NCBI GenBank assembly: GCA_964537685.1
Contig: CAZICM010000023.1
Coordinates: forward strand, 1-64,000
Reading direction: 5' to 3'
DNA length: 64,000 bases
DNA from: CAZICM01 sp964537685
GTDB taxonomy: Bacteria > Myxococcota_A > Polyangia > Polyangiales > Polyangiaceae
Shown here: positions 48,693 through 57,563 of the stretch, piece after piece
How positions within the stretch are numbered: position 1 is the stretch's first letter
How the letters are laid out: each line of letters begins with the position of its first letter
Translations under genes and position numbers: made by a program
The notes under the pieces: generated by a model
What the model was told of the DNA's origin: nothing
The model's input: only the letters and a program-made list of their open reading frames with translations
Database searches by the model: none

Positions 48693-50083
48693 TGAACGCC
48701 GAACTCGAACTCACATTTCAGGGAGGCACGCTTTGTCTATCCGGCCTCTCTCCCCAACATCATTCGCCCCAGGACAGCCGCCTGTCCGCCCTTCCCGCGA
48801 GCGCGGCCTGGGATGCCCGCGAACACCTATTTCGCATGCCTGCCTGCGATTACGCGGAGCTTATTTTAAGGCTGCGCGCGGCCAAGATTCCCGTAAGCGA
48901 CAAGGCCCGCGCCTACAGTTCGCTCAGCCTGGAATGCAAAGTCCAAAACGCGCTCTTCCCCTATCAAAAAGAGGCGCTCGACACATGGCTTAAACACAGG
49001 GCGCGGGGCGTCGTCGTGCTTCCCACAGGCGCCGGCAAGACCTACCTCGCAACGGTCGCCATCCTTGAAAAACAGCGAAGCACACTGGTCGTCGTGCCAA
49101 CCTTGGATCTCGTCAACCAATGGTACGACGTACTCTCCGCGGCCTTTGGCGCCCCTGTCGGCATCGTCGGAGGCGGCTATCACGAAGTGCTCGACCTCTG
49201 CGTCACCACCTACGACTCCGCCCATCTGCACATGGACCGCATGGGCAGCCGCTTTGGCCTCATCATCTTCGACGAATGCCATCACCTTCCCAGCGCTTCC
49301 TACGCCCTCGCCGCACGCATGAGCCTCGCGCCCTTCCGCCTTGGTTTAACGGCCACCCCTGAACGAAGCGATGGCAAAAGCTACAGCGAGCTTGTAGGCC
49401 CAATCGTCTACCGCAAAGACATCACCGAACTCTCCGGCGAATACCTCGCCAGCTACGAAGTCATCCGCCTCGATGTCCCGCTCTCGCCCGAAGAACGCGA
49501 GGCTTACGACAGCGAACGATCGATTTACATCGATTTTCTAAGGGCCAACGGCATTCGCATGGCCACACCCGAAGGCTTTGGACGCTTTATTCTCCTGGCC
49601 TCTCAGAGCGACACCGGCCGCCGCGCCCTCGCCGCTTACCGCAAACACCGCGCCTTCGCGCTCGCCGCGCCTGGAAAGCTATCGCTGCTCGCGCGTTTGC
49701 TGCACACCCACAGAAACGACCGCACCCTTATTTTCACCGAAGACAACGCCACGGTTTATCAAATCTCGCGCCGCTTTCTCCTGCCCGCCATCACCCACCA
49801 AAGCAAAGTCAAAGAGCGAAGCCATGTGCTTTCGGCGTTTAACGAAGGCAAATACACCGCCATCGTCACCTCCAAAGTCCTCAACGAAGGCGTGAACGTC
49901 CCCAAAGCCAACATCGCCATTGTGCTTTCAGGAAGCGGCTCGGTACGCGAACACGTCCAGCGCCTAGGCCGCATTTTGCGCAAAGCCGAAGGCAAAAACG
50001 CCATCCTCTACGAGCTCGTCGCCACGGGCACCACCGAAGAGCGCGTCAGCGAAAGGCGCCGCGATCACGCGGCATACCAATAA
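48692..50083 (+). CDS. XPB/RAD25-type superfamily 2 DNA helicase
   Basis: 463 residues. Helicase motifs in order: LPTGAGKT (motif I, near 111), VVVPTLDLVNQW (Ia), IIFDECHHLP (II, DECH, near 193), LTATPERSDG (III), VTSKVLNEGVNV (V), and VQRLGRILRKAEGK (VI, near 423). The N-terminal PYQKEALDTWL is the Q-like site. This layout and the short C-terminus fit archaeal and bacterial XPB, the 3'-5' DNA-unwinding enzyme of nucleotide excision repair. Start ATG 48692 follows from the TGATG overlap with algH; the longer frame from 48560 lies inside algH. The next gene encodes a Bax1-type nuclease, the known partner of archaeal XPB. Confidence 0.92.
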   Translation: MNAELELTFQGGTLCLSGLSPQHHSPQDSRLSALPASAAWDAREHLFRMPACDYAELILRLRAAKIPVSDKARAYSSLSLECKVQNALFPYQKEALDTWLKHRARGVVVLPTGAGKTYLATVAILEKQRSTLVVVPTLDLVNQWYDVLSAAFGAPVGIVGGGYHEVLDLCVTTYDSAHLHMDRMGSRFGLIIFDECHHLPSASYALAARMSLAPFRLGLTATPERSDGKSYSELVGPIVYRKDITELSGEYLASYEVIRLDVPLSPEEREAYDSERSIYIDFLRANGIRMATPEGFGRFILLASQSDTGRRALAAYRKHRAFALAAPGKLSLLARLLHTHRNDRTLIFTEDNATVYQISRRFLLPAITHQSKVKERSHVLSAFNEGKYTAIVTSKVLNEGVNVPKANIAIVLSGSGSVREHVQRLGRILRKAEGKNAILYELVATGTTEERVSERRRDHAAYQ

Positions 50084-50159
50084 ACAAGTTGATTTAGCCA
50101 AAACTTTCGTGCATCAACCACGCGCAATGGCTTAATCATCTGATTTAATTCAAACGGCC

Positions 50160-51386
50160 GTGCTGACCAGCGACTTAATCCGCATCCGGACACGAGCGGG
50201 AAAACTGTTTCCCCGCTATTTGCGCGACGACACCAAAGAGCGCCTCCATCCCATTGCCCAAGCCTATATCGAAACGCAAAGCGCGATGCTTGGGCAAAGC
50301 CGGGATGAAATCCAGGCGGCGCTCGATAGCATTTCCATTTCCGCGCGCGATCGGGTGGCCGCGCTGGGCCTGCGCAAGGTGCTGGACGATCGCTCTGAAT
50401 ACGATGTGATTGAAGGCATCGATCCCGAAGCTTTAAGACTCGAAGTATTCGGCGCCGCCGCCAAAGCGCACAAAGAGCTTGGCCTTCACGATGAATTCAA
50501 GCGCGAAACGGTGCTTTCCGAAGTGGCCGCGCGCCTGGGCATCACGCCGATTGAATTGGATGAAAAACTCTACGCGGACCTGCGCGGCAATGAAATCCTT
50601 CGCAGCTTTTGGCAACTGGGCCCGGATTCCCTCTTGGATCGCTACAACCTCTCGCTGGCCCAATCCATTCTATTGAGGGCCACGCATATTGCCGTCGATA
50701 TCGAGGGCGAAAGTCCTCCCGTTTACCGGAACATCTTCAGAGCCGCCCGCTTTCACGGCTTAATTCACACCGTCCGCGCCACGGAAAAAGGCTACACCAT
50801 CACCCTCGACGGCCCATTTAGCCTTTTTGATGCTGTCCAGCGCTATGGGCTAAAGCTCGCGATGTTTTTGCCCAGCGTGCTTGGCTGCGCGCATTTCAGC
50901 GTCCGGGCCGAAGTCTTATGGGGCCCCGAACGAAAGCCCTATGCCTTTGAAATTACCCCCAAAGACGGCCTGGTTTCCTTTGGCTCCGAACTCAGCGCCC
51001 AGGCTATCGATCTCGACCATTTCCGCGCCGCATTTGAAAAGCTCGAATCCGAATGGATTGTTTCACAAAACGACCGGATTTTTGCCCTGCCCGGCGAAGT
51101 GGTCTGCGTACCCGATTTGGTCTTTGAACATAAAACCACGGGCGAACAGGTTTATTTAGAAGCCTTTGGATTCTGGAGCCGGCAAGCCGTATGGAAACGC
51201 ATTGAATTGATCCGCAAGGGATTTTCCGCGCGTATTATTTTGGCCGTAAGCAAAAAACTGAGGGTAAGCGAAGAAGTCCTGAGCGAAGACGATGCGGGCG
51301 AGCTGTATGTCTTTAATCAAAGCCTTTCCCCGCGAATTCTATTGGATAGGCTAAACAAGAAGAACGCGCTCCCAAGCCCCGGCTAG
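50160..51386 (+). CDS. Bax1-type nuclease (DUF790)
   Basis: 408 residues from a GTG start (the family's usual MLTSDLIR N-terminus). The DUF790 domain is followed by a C-terminal PD-(D/E)xK-type nuclease core: VVCVPDLVFEH with the Asp, then QVYLEAFGFWSR with the Glu, and a downstream Lys/Arg-rich helix. Bax1 proteins bind XPB and cut DNA next to the unwound strand. Adjacency to the XPB gene (76-bp gap) strongly supports that pairing here. Its TAG stop overlaps the TAG of the convergent corA in the palindrome CTAG (51383-51386). Confidence 0.88.
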   Translation: MLTSDLIRIRTRAGKLFPRYLRDDTKERLHPIAQAYIETQSAMLGQSRDEIQAALDSISISARDRVAALGLRKVLDDRSEYDVIEGIDPEALRLEVFGAAAKAHKELGLHDEFKRETVLSEVAARLGITPIELDEKLYADLRGNEILRSFWQLGPDSLLDRYNLSLAQSILLRATHIAVDIEGESPPVYRNIFRAARFHGLIHTVRATEKGYTITLDGPFSLFDAVQRYGLKLAMFLPSVLGCAHFSVRAEVLWGPERKPYAFEITPKDGLVSFGSELSAQAIDLDHFRAAFEKLESEWIVSQNDRIFALPGEVVCVPDLVFEHKTTGEQVYLEAFGFWSRQAVWKRIELIRKGFSARIILAVSKKLRVSEEVLSEDDAGELYVFNQSLSPRILLDRLNKKNALPSPG

Positions 51387-52639
51387 CGTTCTCCTTTCGA
51401 TGAATTCGATGAATTCGATGAATTGGAACCCCCAAAAATCGGATTGATCCAGCCCTTCCGCCGATAATAATACAATAAACCAAGCACGCTCATCGCCATA
51501 ATACCCAATACCATAGGATATCCATAATAAAAATCGAGCTCGGGCATATTAAAGGGCGAGGATTCGTGATGAAAATTCATTCCGTAAATGCCGCCGATAG
51601 CGGTAATGGGCAAAAAGATTGTCGATAGAATCGTCAGCACCTTCATGATTTCATTCATCCGGTTGGACACGCCGGATAAATACAAATCCATCAATCCCGA
51701 AGCCGTTTCCCTAAAGGTCTCAACCATATCCATCACCTGAACGGCGTGGTCATAGGTATCTCGCAAATACAACCGTGTTTCTTGCTCAATTAATGGAGAT
51801 CCTTCCCTCAGCAAGGAATTCACCAGATCGCGCTGAGGCCAAATGGCGCGCCGCACGGTCAACAATTCCCTTTTAATATCGTGAATGGCTTTGGACATCC
51901 CGCGCTTGGCCAGCGTGGCCTCAATCTCCAAATCCTCGATGCGCTCGCCCATCTTCTCGAGCACCGGAAAAAAGCCATCGACCACCGCATCTAAAATGGC
52001 ATAGGCCAAATAATCGGCTCCCGAAGAACGCATTTTCCCCCGGTTCTTCCGAAGCCTGTCGCGCACGCACTCCAGCACATCGTCGTCCGGATCCTCCTGC
52101 ACCGTGAGCACATAGTCTTTCCCGAATAAAATGCCTATTTGCTCAGCCTTCAAATTGGCTTCCCCCTCCAGCTTCACCATCCGCCCAATAATCAATTGCT
52201 GATCCGGAAATACATCGGTCTTGGGCCGCTGAGGCACGTTCACAATGTCTTCCAGCGCCAGAGGATGCACCTTGAGGATTTCACCGATGCGCTCAAATAG
52301 CTTGGGATCGCTGCCAATTCCCCGCACGTCCACCCATGTGATCGATGGCCTGTCGTCGTTTAAATAGGGAACGCATTCATCGATATGCTGGATTTGGCGC
52401 TCAACAAAAACGTCTTTGTCGTAATCAATTAAAAACAGCTTCGACGTGCCTACGTTTTCAGGATGGGGAACCAGCGTTCCAGGCGATGCACCGGGCGCGG
52501 GCTCATGCGACATTCTGCTTCTTCGGCGCGATTTCCGGTGCGATCGATGCTCGCCAATGCGGCTCTCGGGCACCACGCTTTCGCGCTCCGCCACGGGTGC
52601 CTCGCTGCTATTCGCTTCCGATTTTTTATGCTCAGCCAT
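51383..52639 (-). CDS. corA: CorA-type magnesium/cobalt transporter
   Basis: 418-residue channel. A long N-terminal cytoplasmic region (first 50 residues polar and basic) precedes the CorA fold. Two C-terminal membrane helices carry the signature YGMNF (canonical GMN) between them: VLTILSTIFLPITAIGGIYG and YGYPMVLGIMAMSVLGLLYY. The periplasmic loop between them reads HHESSPFNMPELDF. The extreme C-terminus is a run of SNS repeats encoded by three tandem copies of GATGAATTC (51399-51425). Transport of Mg2+ is the family role; Co2+ or Ni2+ are possible. It is 13 bases downstream of purL on the same strand. Confidence 0.93.
   Translation of the reverse strand: MAEHKKSEANSSEAPVAERESVVPESRIGEHRSHRKSRRRSRMSHEPAPGASPGTLVPHPENVGTSKLFLIDYDKDVFVERQIQHIDECVPYLNDDRPSITWVDVRGIGSDPKLFERIGEILKVHPLALEDIVNVPQRPKTDVFPDQQLIIGRMVKLEGEANLKAEQIGILFGKDYVLTVQEDPDDDVLECVRDRLRKNRGKMRSSGADYLAYAILDAVVDGFFPVLEKMGERIEDLEIEATLAKRGMSKAIHDIKRELLTVRRAIWPQRDLVNSLLREGSPLIEQETRLYLRDTYDHAVQVMDMVETFRETASGLMDLYLSGVSNRMNEIMKVLTILSTIFLPITAIGGIYGMNFHHESSPFNMPELDFYYGYPMVLGIMAMSVLGLLYYYRRKGWINPIFGGSNSSNSSNSSKGER
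51399..51425. repeat. Three tandem 9-bp repeats in the corA 3' end
   Basis: GATGAATTC is repeated directly three times (last copy ends in G). On the coding strand of corA it yields SNSSNSSNS-type residues close to the stop. Copy-number slippage would change the tail length in steps of three residues without shifting frame. Confidence 0.8.
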
Positions 52640-52652
52640 AGGGTTTAAACCG

Positions 52653-55040
52653 TTAATCGCCCATCATAGATGGAAGCGTGCGCTCACGGGCGTTTCTCAG
52701 GTCACCGAGAGGCAATTCGATAAGCGTTGCCGCATTTATCTTTAGGCTGAATACCAGGCCGCCTGTTGTTCCCAGCCTCTTGCAGAATACGCCTGCCGCC
52801 GCCGCGCGCCGTTCTATCTCGGCCGCATGCTCGGGCTTTGCGCTCACAACAATACGGCTGGGCGCCTCGCCAAACAAAAGCTCTTCCGCGCTCTCTTCTG
52901 CTCCCTCTCCACAATTCAATTCGATCTTTGCACCCACCATGCAATCGGCATCATCCACCATGGTGCAGCATTCCACAAGCGCGGTGGCCAATCCTCCCTC
53001 TGAAATATCATGGGCGCTTTCAATCAAACGGGGCCTCGCCCTGCACAGCCCCAATACCAAATCCTGAAGCTTTCGTTCCAGGTCTAAATCCGGCATGGGC
53101 GGCATTCCCTTCACCTCGCCTGTGCAAAGCGCCACATACTCCGAACCACCCAACGGGCCACTCTTGGGCGAACCAATACATAAAATACAAAGACCATCTC
53201 TTAAAAACGAAGCCTGTAGAATATCCTGCTCATCCTGCACCAATCCTACGGCCGCCACGGTGGGTGTGGGCAATATCGCCTGCCCGTCCGTTTCATTGTA
53301 CAAAGACACATTGCCGCTCACGATCGGCACCGACAGGGCTTTGCATGCGGCGGCCATTCCGTCGATGGCCTGCGCAAATTGCCACATAATCTCAGGCCGC
53401 TCCGGAGACCCGAAATTCAAACAATCGGTAATTCCAATCGGCTCGGCGCCCACGCAGATCAAATTGCGGCACACTTCCATCACGGCCATCGCCGCACCTC
53501 TATAAGGATCGAGCTCGCACAGCCTTCCATTACAATCGCTCGCAAACGCAAGGATTTTTTGTAGCTCCGCATCGCCGCGGCGGGGCACCGAGAGCGAATC
53601 CGATAGAATGGCTTGGGGCCTTGTCCCTCCTGTTTCACACAGAACCCGAACCACCGCGGCATCGCCCCGCCCCGGCCTCAACAGCGTGCCTCCGCGCACA
53701 ATATGATCGTATTGACTCCACACCCATCGCCTCGAGGCCAAATTGGGCGAGCCCACCATCCGAAGCAGCATCGCACCATAGGAGGCAGGAGGCTCGATCG
53801 TCTTAAAATCAAACGCTTTTCTTGATTCGAGCGCTGCGCTGGGCGACTGCTTTCTATCGTATTTCGGCGCCTCATCCGTCAGCAATTCAACAGGAATATC
53901 ACACACAATCACCGGATTTTTTTCGATGGGCGAATCGCTGAGAGGATCGTAACCGGGCGTAGCCTGCACCACCCAGCGCCCGCTCTCGGTCACCCTCCCG
54001 ATTACCGCCGCGTCCAGCCCCCATTTCTCACAAATCGCGAGCACCCGTTCGGTACAGCCCGGCTTCGCAACCATCAGCATGCGCTCCTGCGATTCGCTGA
54101 GCAGCATTTCATAAGGGCTAAGCCCCTTGGCCCGCCTCGGAACCAAATCCAAATCCAGCAACAGCCCGCTTCCGCTCCGCCCCGCCATTTCCACCGACGA
54201 CGAGGTAAGCCCCGCAGCTCCCATGTCTTGAATGCCAATCAATAAATCTTCCGCGAAAATCTCTAAACAAGCCTCGAGCAATAGCTTTTCCATGAATGGA
54301 TCGCCCACTTGCACGGTGGGCCTTCGCTTCGGGCCTTCCGACGAAAATTCATCCGAGGCCATGGTCGCCCCGTGAATCCCATCCCTTCCGGTTTTCGATC
54401 CTACATATAAAACCGGATTGCCTGCGCCGCTCGCCCGCCCATAAAAGATTTTATCGGTTTTTGCAATTCCACAGGTAAATGCATTTACCAAAATATTGCC
54501 GTCATAAGCCGAATCAAAAAATAATTCGCCGCCTACTGTGGGCACTCCAATGCAATTGCCATAACCTCCGATACCCGCGACCACGCCGCGCATTAAATGA
54601 GGGGTGCGGGGATGATCGGGACGGCCAAAACGAAGGGAATTTAGATTGGCGATCGGCCGCGCGCCCATGGTGAACACGTCGCGCAAAATGCCGCCCACAC
54701 CCGTGGCCGCGCCCTGATAAGGCTCAATAAATGAAGGATGGTTGTGCGATTCCATTTTAAATACGGCCGCATAACCATCGCCGATATCGACAACACCCGC
54801 ATTTTCACCGGGACCCTGAATCACGCGGGGACCCTGGGTGGGCAGGCGCGATAGATGCACGCGCGAGCTTTTATACGAGCAATGCTCGCTCCACATCACG
54901 CTAAAGACGCCGAGTTCGGCATAAGTCGGCGTCCGCGAAAGACCTTCGAGAATGCGTTCGTATTCGGGGAGAGAAAGCTTGTGCGCGCGCGCAAGCCCGG
55001 CATTTACAATTGGATCGGCGGCGAATGAAGTAGGCTGCAT
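52653..55040 (-). CDS. purL: Phosphoribosylformylglycinamidine synthase, small PurL
   Basis: 795 residues from ATG 55040 (another ATG lies six codons upstream). PurL catalyses the ATP-dependent amidation of FGAR to FGAM in purine synthesis; this small form works with PurS and PurQ, which are not in the window. Motifs include WSEHCSYKSS, VIQGPGENAGVVDIGDG, MESHNHPSFIEPYQGAATG, the ATP site GAMGAAGLTSS-like DMGAAGLTSSSVE, and SVPIVSGNVSLYNE. The C-terminal ends with a second ATP-grasp-like AIRS domain (SAHDISEGGLATALVE). Length and motif order are normal. Cytoplasmic. It is followed closely by corA. Confidence 0.96.
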   Translation of the reverse strand: MQPTSFAADPIVNAGLARAHKLSLPEYERILEGLSRTPTYAELGVFSVMWSEHCSYKSSRVHLSRLPTQGPRVIQGPGENAGVVDIGDGYAAVFKMESHNHPSFIEPYQGAATGVGGILRDVFTMGARPIANLNSLRFGRPDHPRTPHLMRGVVAGIGGYGNCIGVPTVGGELFFDSAYDGNILVNAFTCGIAKTDKIFYGRASGAGNPVLYVGSKTGRDGIHGATMASDEFSSEGPKRRPTVQVGDPFMEKLLLEACLEIFAEDLLIGIQDMGAAGLTSSSVEMAGRSGSGLLLDLDLVPRRAKGLSPYEMLLSESQERMLMVAKPGCTERVLAICEKWGLDAAVIGRVTESGRWVVQATPGYDPLSDSPIEKNPVIVCDIPVELLTDEAPKYDRKQSPSAALESRKAFDFKTIEPPASYGAMLLRMVGSPNLASRRWVWSQYDHIVRGGTLLRPGRGDAAVVRVLCETGGTRPQAILSDSLSVPRRGDAELQKILAFASDCNGRLCELDPYRGAAMAVMEVCRNLICVGAEPIGITDCLNFGSPERPEIMWQFAQAIDGMAAACKALSVPIVSGNVSLYNETDGQAILPTPTVAAVGLVQDEQDILQASFLRDGLCILCIGSPKSGPLGGSEYVALCTGEVKGMPPMPDLDLERKLQDLVLGLCRARPRLIESAHDISEGGLATALVECCTMVDDADCMVGAKIELNCGEGAEESAEELLFGEAPSRIVVSAKPEHAAEIERRAAAAGVFCKRLGTTGGLVFSLKINAATLIELPLGDLRNARERTLPSMMGD

Positions 55041-55090
55041 CGGGGCCGGTAGCAGCACGGCTTGGCTCCGACGTCAAGCGGGCAATGCGA

Positions 55091-56200
55091 TCAGAACGTC
55101 ACAACAGCCCGGATCGATTCGCCCTTCTCCATCAAATGAAAGGCATTGTTCACTTCCGCCAGCGGCATTACATGCGTAATCAGCGGATCAATCTTTATTT
55201 TTCCCTCCATATACCAATCGACGATTTTCGGCACATCCGTCCTGCCTCGCGCGCCTCCAAAGGCCGAACCCTTCCATACGCGGCCCGTCACAAGCTGAAA
55301 TGGCCTTGTCGCAATTTCTTCGCCCGCACCGGCCACGCCGATAATTACGCTCGTTCCCCAGCCTTTATGACAGCATTCCAATGCCTGGCGCATTAATTTC
55401 ACATTGCCCACGCATTCAAAAGAATAGTCCGCCCCTCCGCCCGTCAAATCGACAAGATAGGGAACCAAATCGCCCCGAATTTCATTGGGATTGACGAAAT
55501 GAGTCATTCCAAAGGATTCCGCAATGGCCTTCCTTTCGGGGTTGATATCAATCCCCACGATCATATTGGCACCGGCAAGCCTGCATCCCTGAATCACATT
55601 CAATCCGATACCGCCGAGACCGAATACAACCACATTGTCTCCGGGCGAAACCTTGGCCGTCCAGATCACCGCGCCAATACCCGTCGTTACGCCGCAGCCG
55701 ATATAACAAACCTTATCGAATGGCGCGTCCTTGCGGATCTTTGCGACAGCGATTTCAGGCAATACGGTGTAATTGGCGAAGGTCGAGGTGCCCATATAAT
55801 GATGCAGCATACGGCCGCCCATTGAAAATCGGCTCGAGCCATCGGGCATCAGCCCCTTGCCTTGGGTCGCGCGGATCGCCTGGCAGAGATTGGTCTTGCG
55901 CGACAGGCAGAATTTGCATTGCCGGCATTCGGGTGTGTACAGCGGAATCACATGATCGCCCGGCACAACGCTGGTCACGCCCTTGCCGACTTCCACGACC
56001 ACACCCGCGCCTTCATGGCCTAAAACGCTTGGAAATAAGCCTTCCGGATCTTTGCCCGACAGCGTGTACGCGTCCGTGTGACACACGCCTGTCGCCTTTA
56101 TTTCAACGAGCACTTCACCTTCGCGCGGGCCTTCTAATTGAATGGTTTCAATTGAAAGCGGCTGTCCTGCTTGATGCGCCACGGCGGCCAACACATCCAT
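55091..56200 (-). CDS. frmA: S-(hydroxymethyl)glutathione dehydrogenase (class III alcohol dehydrogenase)
   Basis: 369-residue zinc alcohol dehydrogenase. The catalytic zinc ligands are in TGVCHTDAYT (Cys) and LGHEGAGVV (His), and the structural zinc is bound by the four-Cys lobe CRQCKFCLSRKTNLC. The NAD site is VFGLGGIGLNVIQGC. The overall length, GCGVTTGIGAVIWTAK and the end SIRAVVTF are those of the class III/FrmA type, which oxidises the glutathione adduct of formaldehyde. AGAGGAG lies 8 bases before the ATG. The CarH/MerR-like gene lies upstream on the same strand (148-bp gap), so it may control this enzyme. Confidence 0.93.
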   Translation of the reverse strand: MDVLAAVAHQAGQPLSIETIQLEGPREGEVLVEIKATGVCHTDAYTLSGKDPEGLFPSVLGHEGAGVVVEVGKGVTSVVPGDHVIPLYTPECRQCKFCLSRKTNLCQAIRATQGKGLMPDGSSRFSMGGRMLHHYMGTSTFANYTVLPEIAVAKIRKDAPFDKVCYIGCGVTTGIGAVIWTAKVSPGDNVVVFGLGGIGLNVIQGCRLAGANMIVGIDINPERKAIAESFGMTHFVNPNEIRGDLVPYLVDLTGGGADYSFECVGNVKLMRQALECCHKGWGTSVIIGVAGAGEEIATRPFQLVTGRVWKGSAFGGARGRTDVPKIVDWYMEGKIKIDPLITHVMPLAEVNNAFHLMEKGESIRAVVTF

Positions 56201-56348
56201 CGTTACGGCTCCTCTGTAAAAAGAACAGCCCGCGATCTTTCAGAGACAGGCCGCGATTTGCAAGCCTTCCAAGGCGCACAAAACACACCGCGCGCCCAAA
56301 GCCTTCACAGCCCAGGACGCGCGGAGCACCGTTCAGCAATGTCTCTAT

Positions 56349-57314
56349 CTAGTCCGCGGCGACGGCCATCGCGGCGCGCGTCTCGTCAACGGCCGCATCC
56401 AGCTTGGCCCAGTTGGGCAACACGCGGAATCGCGCATCCCTTAAATCGACGCGCAGCGCGCCCGCTCCCGTGCCCCACAGCGCAGTCCGCTTGGGCAGCG
56501 AAGCCACGATCCAGCGCAATTGGCTGACCGCCGCACCGATATCCGATCCTTCCGAAATCCACACCAAAACAGCGCGCGCATTTAATTCGCGGGCCGCTTC
56601 GACGATTTGATCGGGAGGCATTTCGCTTAGAAAATGAGGCACCGTGTGTGTGAGCGCCAAATGCAGCGTGCAAATTTCAGGACCTAAATCGCCCCGATCG
56701 CCCGGCAACGTAACGACGAGAACCGCGGGATCATTGGACGAAGCGTCGTAGGTCGTGAGCAGAGAACGAATTTGAGAGCCCAGCACCGAAGCCAGCAAAC
56801 GTTCGTGCCTTGCGCTGATTTTGCCTTCCGCCCAAGCGTTTCTTACGCGGGCAACAAAAGGCTCGGCCACCTCGAGCACAAAGCGCTTGGGGCCCAAAAT
56901 TGAAAGCGCGCGGCGAATCTCGCCCGACAGCGCTGGAACATCGAATCGCTTCAGCGCATCCACACAGGCGTTCACGCTCGAGGCATCGGCCGTGTCGTCG
57001 CTTTTATCGCCCAGCGAAGCGCTTAACAGAAGCGGCTCCAGCTCTTGAGGCGACTTGTTGACGACTTCACCGGGACGAAATCCTGCTCGAAGCGCTCGCG
57101 CGATCAAAAGCAGGCGCTCAACGTCCGCATGAGAATAGGAACGCACACCGGTTGTTCTTCGGCGAGGATTGGGGAATCCATACCGGCGTTCCCACATTCT
57201 CAGAGTATCCGCGGGGATCCCCGTTAAACGGGAAGCAACGCGAATTGAGTAACTGTCCACAGCTTTCTGGGACGAATCGGGGGGAGCAAGCTCAGTTTCC
57301 GATATCATGGTCAT
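56349..57314 (-). CDS. MerR/CarH-like transcriptional regulator with degenerate B12-binding region
   Basis: 321 residues from ATG 57314 (another ATG two codons on; a GTG at 57338 is in frame). The N-terminal winged helix is MerR type: SIRVASRLTGIPADTLRMWE, RRYGFPNPRR and SYSHADVERLLLI. The middle and C-terminal parts have the helical bundle and Rossmann-like B12-binding layout of CarH/LitR photoreceptors. Two motifs differ from functional CarH: the cobalamin His motif DxHxxG reads DRGDLG, and the Wx9EH motif reads W-AEGKISARH-ER. Both His positions therefore seem absent. It may work without adenosylcobalamin. Known family members repress carotenoid genes; here the downstream frmA-like gene is the nearest target candidate. 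Confidence 0.87.
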   Translation of the reverse strand: MTMISETELAPPDSSQKAVDSYSIRVASRLTGIPADTLRMWERRYGFPNPRRRTTGVRSYSHADVERLLLIARALRAGFRPGEVVNKSPQELEPLLLSASLGDKSDDTADASSVNACVDALKRFDVPALSGEIRRALSILGPKRFVLEVAEPFVARVRNAWAEGKISARHERLLASVLGSQIRSLLTTYDASSNDPAVLVVTLPGDRGDLGPEICTLHLALTHTVPHFLSEMPPDQIVEAARELNARAVLVWISEGSDIGAAVSQLRWIVASLPKRTALWGTGAGALRVDLRDARFRVLPNWAKLDAAVDETRAAMAVAAD

Positions 57315-57563
57315 ACGTATGTAGTACCCTGGACACACCTTGTCAAGACTTAAAATTTTACGTTGCGTAACTTATGTATAATTAATTGATTTTATTAATA
57401 AATTTTGTACAAGGCAAGCATGGACTCAGGTTTGGCCTACAAAGATTATACAAACCATGTTCACCCTGTCTTTAACATACTTTGGACATGATAACCCAAG
57501 GTTATTTCTTAGCTTGGGGCTTAGTAGATTTGGCCAGCGTCTTCTTGATACCCAAGCTCAGCG
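57315..57563. other. 249-bp AT-rich divergent region between the CarH-like gene and the epimerase
   Basis: Unusually A/T-rich for this window, with TTAATTGATTTTATTAATAA-type DNA at about 57380-57400, TTGTACAA (57408-57415) and the partial palindrome GTTGCGTAAC (about 57363-57372). It probably holds the promoters and operators of both genes. No open frame of note. Confidence 0.5.
57318..57346 (-). promoter_or_regulatory. Candidate sigma-70 promoter overlapping the CarH-like gene start
   Basis: On the reverse strand TTGACA (57346-57341), 17 bases, then TACATA (57323-57318). The -35 box is perfect, spacing ideal, the -10 weak. The start of transcription would fall around 57311, i.e. on the first ATGs, so the mRNA would be leaderless or start from the second ATG at 57308. 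Confidence 0.4.
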
